From: Bacteroidota bacterium
GTDB taxonomy: Bacteria > Bacteroidota > Bacteroidia > JABEUT01
Reading direction: 5' to 3'
Assembly (NCBI GenBank): GCA_013289395.1
Contig: JABCZY010000012.1
Span: forward strand, 1 to 34,000
Length of the DNA stretch: 34,000 bases
Shown here: piece after piece, positions 32,489 through 34,000 of the stretch
Layout: each line of letters opens with the position of its first letter
How positions within the stretch are numbered: the stretch's first letter is position 1
Made by a program: the position numbers and the translations under genes
The notes under the pieces: model-generated
The model's database searches: none
Told to the model about the DNA's origin: nothing
What the model saw: the letters and a program-made list of their open reading frames with translations, nothing else

Positions 32489-32496
32489 TATCTTTG
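32489..32496 (+). promoter_or_regulatory. Promoter -7 box TATCTTTG
   Basis: TAnnTTTG match upstream of the membrane-protein/cysQ pair. An ATG at 32500 opens a 14-codon ORF (to 32544) before the ATG at 32556. The rest of the 168-bp spacer (32388-32555) shows nothing else. Confidence 0.5.
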
Positions 32497-32555
32497 AAAA
32501 TGAAAGCGTTAACTAATACAGTAGAGTTTAATCGTTGTAGATAGTAAAGAGGTTT

Positions 32556-33044
32556 ATGATTTGGAATGAACTAAAGCAAGCGTTCGGCATATTCACTTTA
32601 AGCACAGTAAAATTCGGGTTCGGTGGTGTTCCATGGGCTGTTTTTGCGCATCTGCCTTTTTTTAAAGCGGTAACATTAACAACAGCAGGTGGAGTAACAG
32701 GTAGTATAGTGTTTGCTAATGTTAGTGAGTGGGCATTAGATGGCTGGACCAAGTTCAGGACAAAGTATATACCATATAGAAAGAAAGAGCGCAAGAATAT
32801 ATTGGATAGCAAGTTTGTACAAACCGTTAAAAACAAATGGGGCCTTGCGGGACTAGCATTTTTCACGCCAATAGTATTATCAATTCCCATTGGTACTATG
32901 CTTGCCGTTAGGTTCTATAATGATAAGCAAAAAGTGATATCCTATATGCTGGTATCTATTGCCATATGGGATGTAGCATTGTATTTCTTTTACAACCATT
33001 TTTATAATGTATTGGCTCATTACTTTCATCACGCAACTGTATAA
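32556..33044 (+). CDS. Small inner-membrane protein, small multidrug-export-like
   Basis: 162 residues with about three membrane segments (near 28-55, 93-118 and 124-148). NKWGLAGLAFFTPIVLSIPI and GTMLAVRFYNDKQK resemble the core of the small multidrug-export / DedA-like group, where a G-x-x-x-L-x-x-x-P-x-x-x-x-x-P-x-G pattern marks a re-entrant loop. Similarity is partial, and transport is not proved. An AAAGAGG ribosome-binding sequence stands seven bases before the ATG, unusual in a window with few clear Shine-Dalgarno sites. cysQ starts directly after its stop. Confidence 0.65.
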   Translation: MIWNELKQAFGIFTLSTVKFGFGGVPWAVFAHLPFFKAVTLTTAGGVTGSIVFANVSEWALDGWTKFRTKYIPYRKKERKNILDSKFVQTVKNKWGLAGLAFFTPIVLSIPIGTMLAVRFYNDKQKVISYMLVSIAIWDVALYFFYNHFYNVLAHYFHHATV

Positions 33045-33857
33045 ATGGAAGTAGAGATATCAGAAAGCCTTTTGTTGCAAACTATAAACCTTATAGTGCT
33101 GGCCGGTAAATCGGTTATGCAGGTATATAGCAAGCCATTTGATGTTGAGTATAAAGAAGACCACTCTCCCCTTACCGAAGCCGATAAAATGTCGAATGAT
33201 ATTATCAGCTCAGGCTTGAGAGGTACAGAATTTCCATTAGTGTTAAGTGAAGAAATGGCTGAAGTGCCTTATGAAGAGAGAAAGGCCTGGAAGAACTTCT
33301 GGCTGGTTGACCCGCTTGATGGCACCAAAGAATTTGTAAAACGTAATGGAGAGTTTACCGTGAATATTGCCCTGATGAATGATGGCCTTCCGGTATTCGG
33401 ACTTATATACTTACCTGTGCTTCAAACCTTATACTTTGCCATAAAAGGCAAAGGCGCTTTTAGAATACTGGAAGCAGGCAAATACACATACCAGTGGATG
33501 GATCAGTTGACCAAAGTGGCCGAAAGGTTGCCTTTGTTCCAACCTAAACGCGATTATACAATTATAGCAAGCAGGTCACATCTGTCACCTGAAACGGAAG
33601 AGTTTATTGCCCGCGAGACCAAGAAATATGGCAAAGTGAATACTGTTTCGGCAGGCAGTTCTATAAAGTTTTGCCTGATAGCCGAAGGCAAGGCCGATAC
33701 CTATCCCCGTTTTGCACCTACTATGGAATGGGACTCAGCCGCCGGGCAGATCATAGTGGAAGAGATCGGGAAAAAGGTATTGAATATGGATACCAATAAG
33801 ACTCTTTCCTACAACAAGAAAAGCCTTTTGAATCCTAGCTTCTTAGTTATATCCTGA
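33045..33857 (+). CDS. cysQ: 3'(2'),5'-bisphosphate nucleotidase CysQ
   Basis: 270 residues. It hydrolyses 3'-phosphoadenosine 5'-phosphate to AMP, removing the by-product of sulfate assimilation and sulfotransfer. A Mg-dependent inositol-monophosphatase-fold enzyme; the metal motifs are complete: DHSPLTEADKMS (39-50), LSEE (67-70), VDPLDGTKEF (88-97), and MEWDSAAGQ near residue 227. The ATG follows the previous stop with no gap. No sulfate-reduction genes lie in the window; the partner process may be glycan sulfation or general PAP removal. Confidence 0.9.
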   Translation: MEVEISESLLLQTINLIVLAGKSVMQVYSKPFDVEYKEDHSPLTEADKMSNDIISSGLRGTEFPLVLSEEMAEVPYEERKAWKNFWLVDPLDGTKEFVKRNGEFTVNIALMNDGLPVFGLIYLPVLQTLYFAIKGKGAFRILEAGKYTYQWMDQLTKVAERLPLFQPKRDYTIIASRSHLSPETEEFIARETKKYGKVNTVSAGSSIKFCLIAEGKADTYPRFAPTMEWDSAAGQIIVEEIGKKVLNMDTNKTLSYNKKSLLNPSFLVIS

Positions 33858-33872
33858 GTTTTCTAATGGTTT

Positions 33873-33894
33873 TGTCATTGCGAGGAACGAAGCA
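33873..33894. repeat. Dispersed GTCATTGCGAGGAACGAAGC-type repeat
   Basis: GTCATTGCGAGGAACGAAGC followed by AA matches a short repeat (GTCATTGCGAGx-CGAAGC) that occurs in intergenic DNA of very many unrelated bacteria. No coding potential. It lies 16 bases after the cysQ stop. Confidence 0.6.
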
Positions 33895-33914
33895 ACCTTA
33901 CCAATTGGTATTTT

Positions 33915-33940
33915 GCCCCAAACCCCTGAAGGGGCTTTAA
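33915..33940. repeat. REP-like CCCCTGAAGGGG element
   Basis: GCCCC (33915-33919) and CCCC (33923-33926) face GGGGC (33931-33935); the inner hairpin is CCCC-TGAA-GGGG. Third copy in the window of the C-run/G-run type seen at 2975 and 3559. The remaining bases to 34000 hold no gene I can support. Confidence 0.55.
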
Positions 33941-34000
33941 TTCCAGTGCTTTAAACTTTCTACTTTATGAACTTTCAACTCATGCGGGGCGGCATTTGCT

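Noticed and set aside
33858..34000. Possible tRNA or other RNA gene at the end of the window
   Set aside because: No cloverleaf or conserved T-loop; only dispersed repeats are seen.

Overview
The window is a gene-dense stretch of a Bacteroidota chromosome, most likely a Chitinophagia/Sphingobacteriia-type lineage. The evidence is two secreted proteins with C-terminal type IX secretion (T9SS) sorting domains, repeated use of the Bacteroidota promoter element TAnnTTTG, an ExbB-ExbD-TonB operon, the enlarged LeuS of this phylum, and G/C-run REP-like intergenic repeats. No rRNA, tRNA, CRISPR array, integrase or complete insertion sequence is visible. The organism cannot be named to genus from this sequence.

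Layout. 1-3445: the 3' part of a secreted esterase, a possible lipoprotein gene, a relic of a second esterase 3' end, a T9SS cargo protein with six internal repeats, a small secreted ribbon protein, and a convergent small exported protein. 3583-6976: divergent rlmH / nadC-GNAT, a secreted unknown, and a FUSC-like membrane protein. 7053-11033: recN, a small DUF5808-like membrane protein followed by a relic of the recN 3' end, a second secreted ribbon protein, and a second T9SS cargo. 11129-14160: fabI, an outer-membrane barrel candidate, anmK (peptidoglycan recycling) and a convergent histone-like protein with a basic front and an acidic tail. 14373-18848: exbB-exbD-tonB, then pheT. 18916-26083: a His-rich exported peptide; then, on the minus strand, leuS, prc and an LtaS/MdoB-like phosphotransferase. 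26173-33857: radC, then a surface-glycan type cluster (wecB-type epimerase, polysaccharide deacetylase, toroid protein, formyltransferase, FemAB-like transferase), a membrane protein and cysQ. The window ends in dispersed repeats. No gene-free gap exceeds 300 bases.

How the genes work together. The window mixes housekeeping (rlmH, nadC, recN, fabI, pheT, leuS, radC) with envelope biology. AnmK, Prc, the LtaS/MdoB-like enzyme and TonB-ExbBD act in or on the envelope. The 26.9-32.4 kb genes look like a small set making and modifying an amino-sugar surface glycan.

The most unusual observation is that twice in this window (606-1326 and 8679-8996) a short gene sits directly behind a larger gene and is followed by a second, in-frame copy of that larger gene's 3' end, down to a stop codon. 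Nearly all differences between the copies are synonymous. Both junctions fall in the stop codon of the intervening gene. This looks like a repeated scar of gene acquisition at gene 3' ends. A second recurrent signal is promoter boxes placed 4-5 nt before start codons (recN, radC, the FemAB-like gene, the 3445 gene), predicting leaderless or near-leaderless mRNAs.
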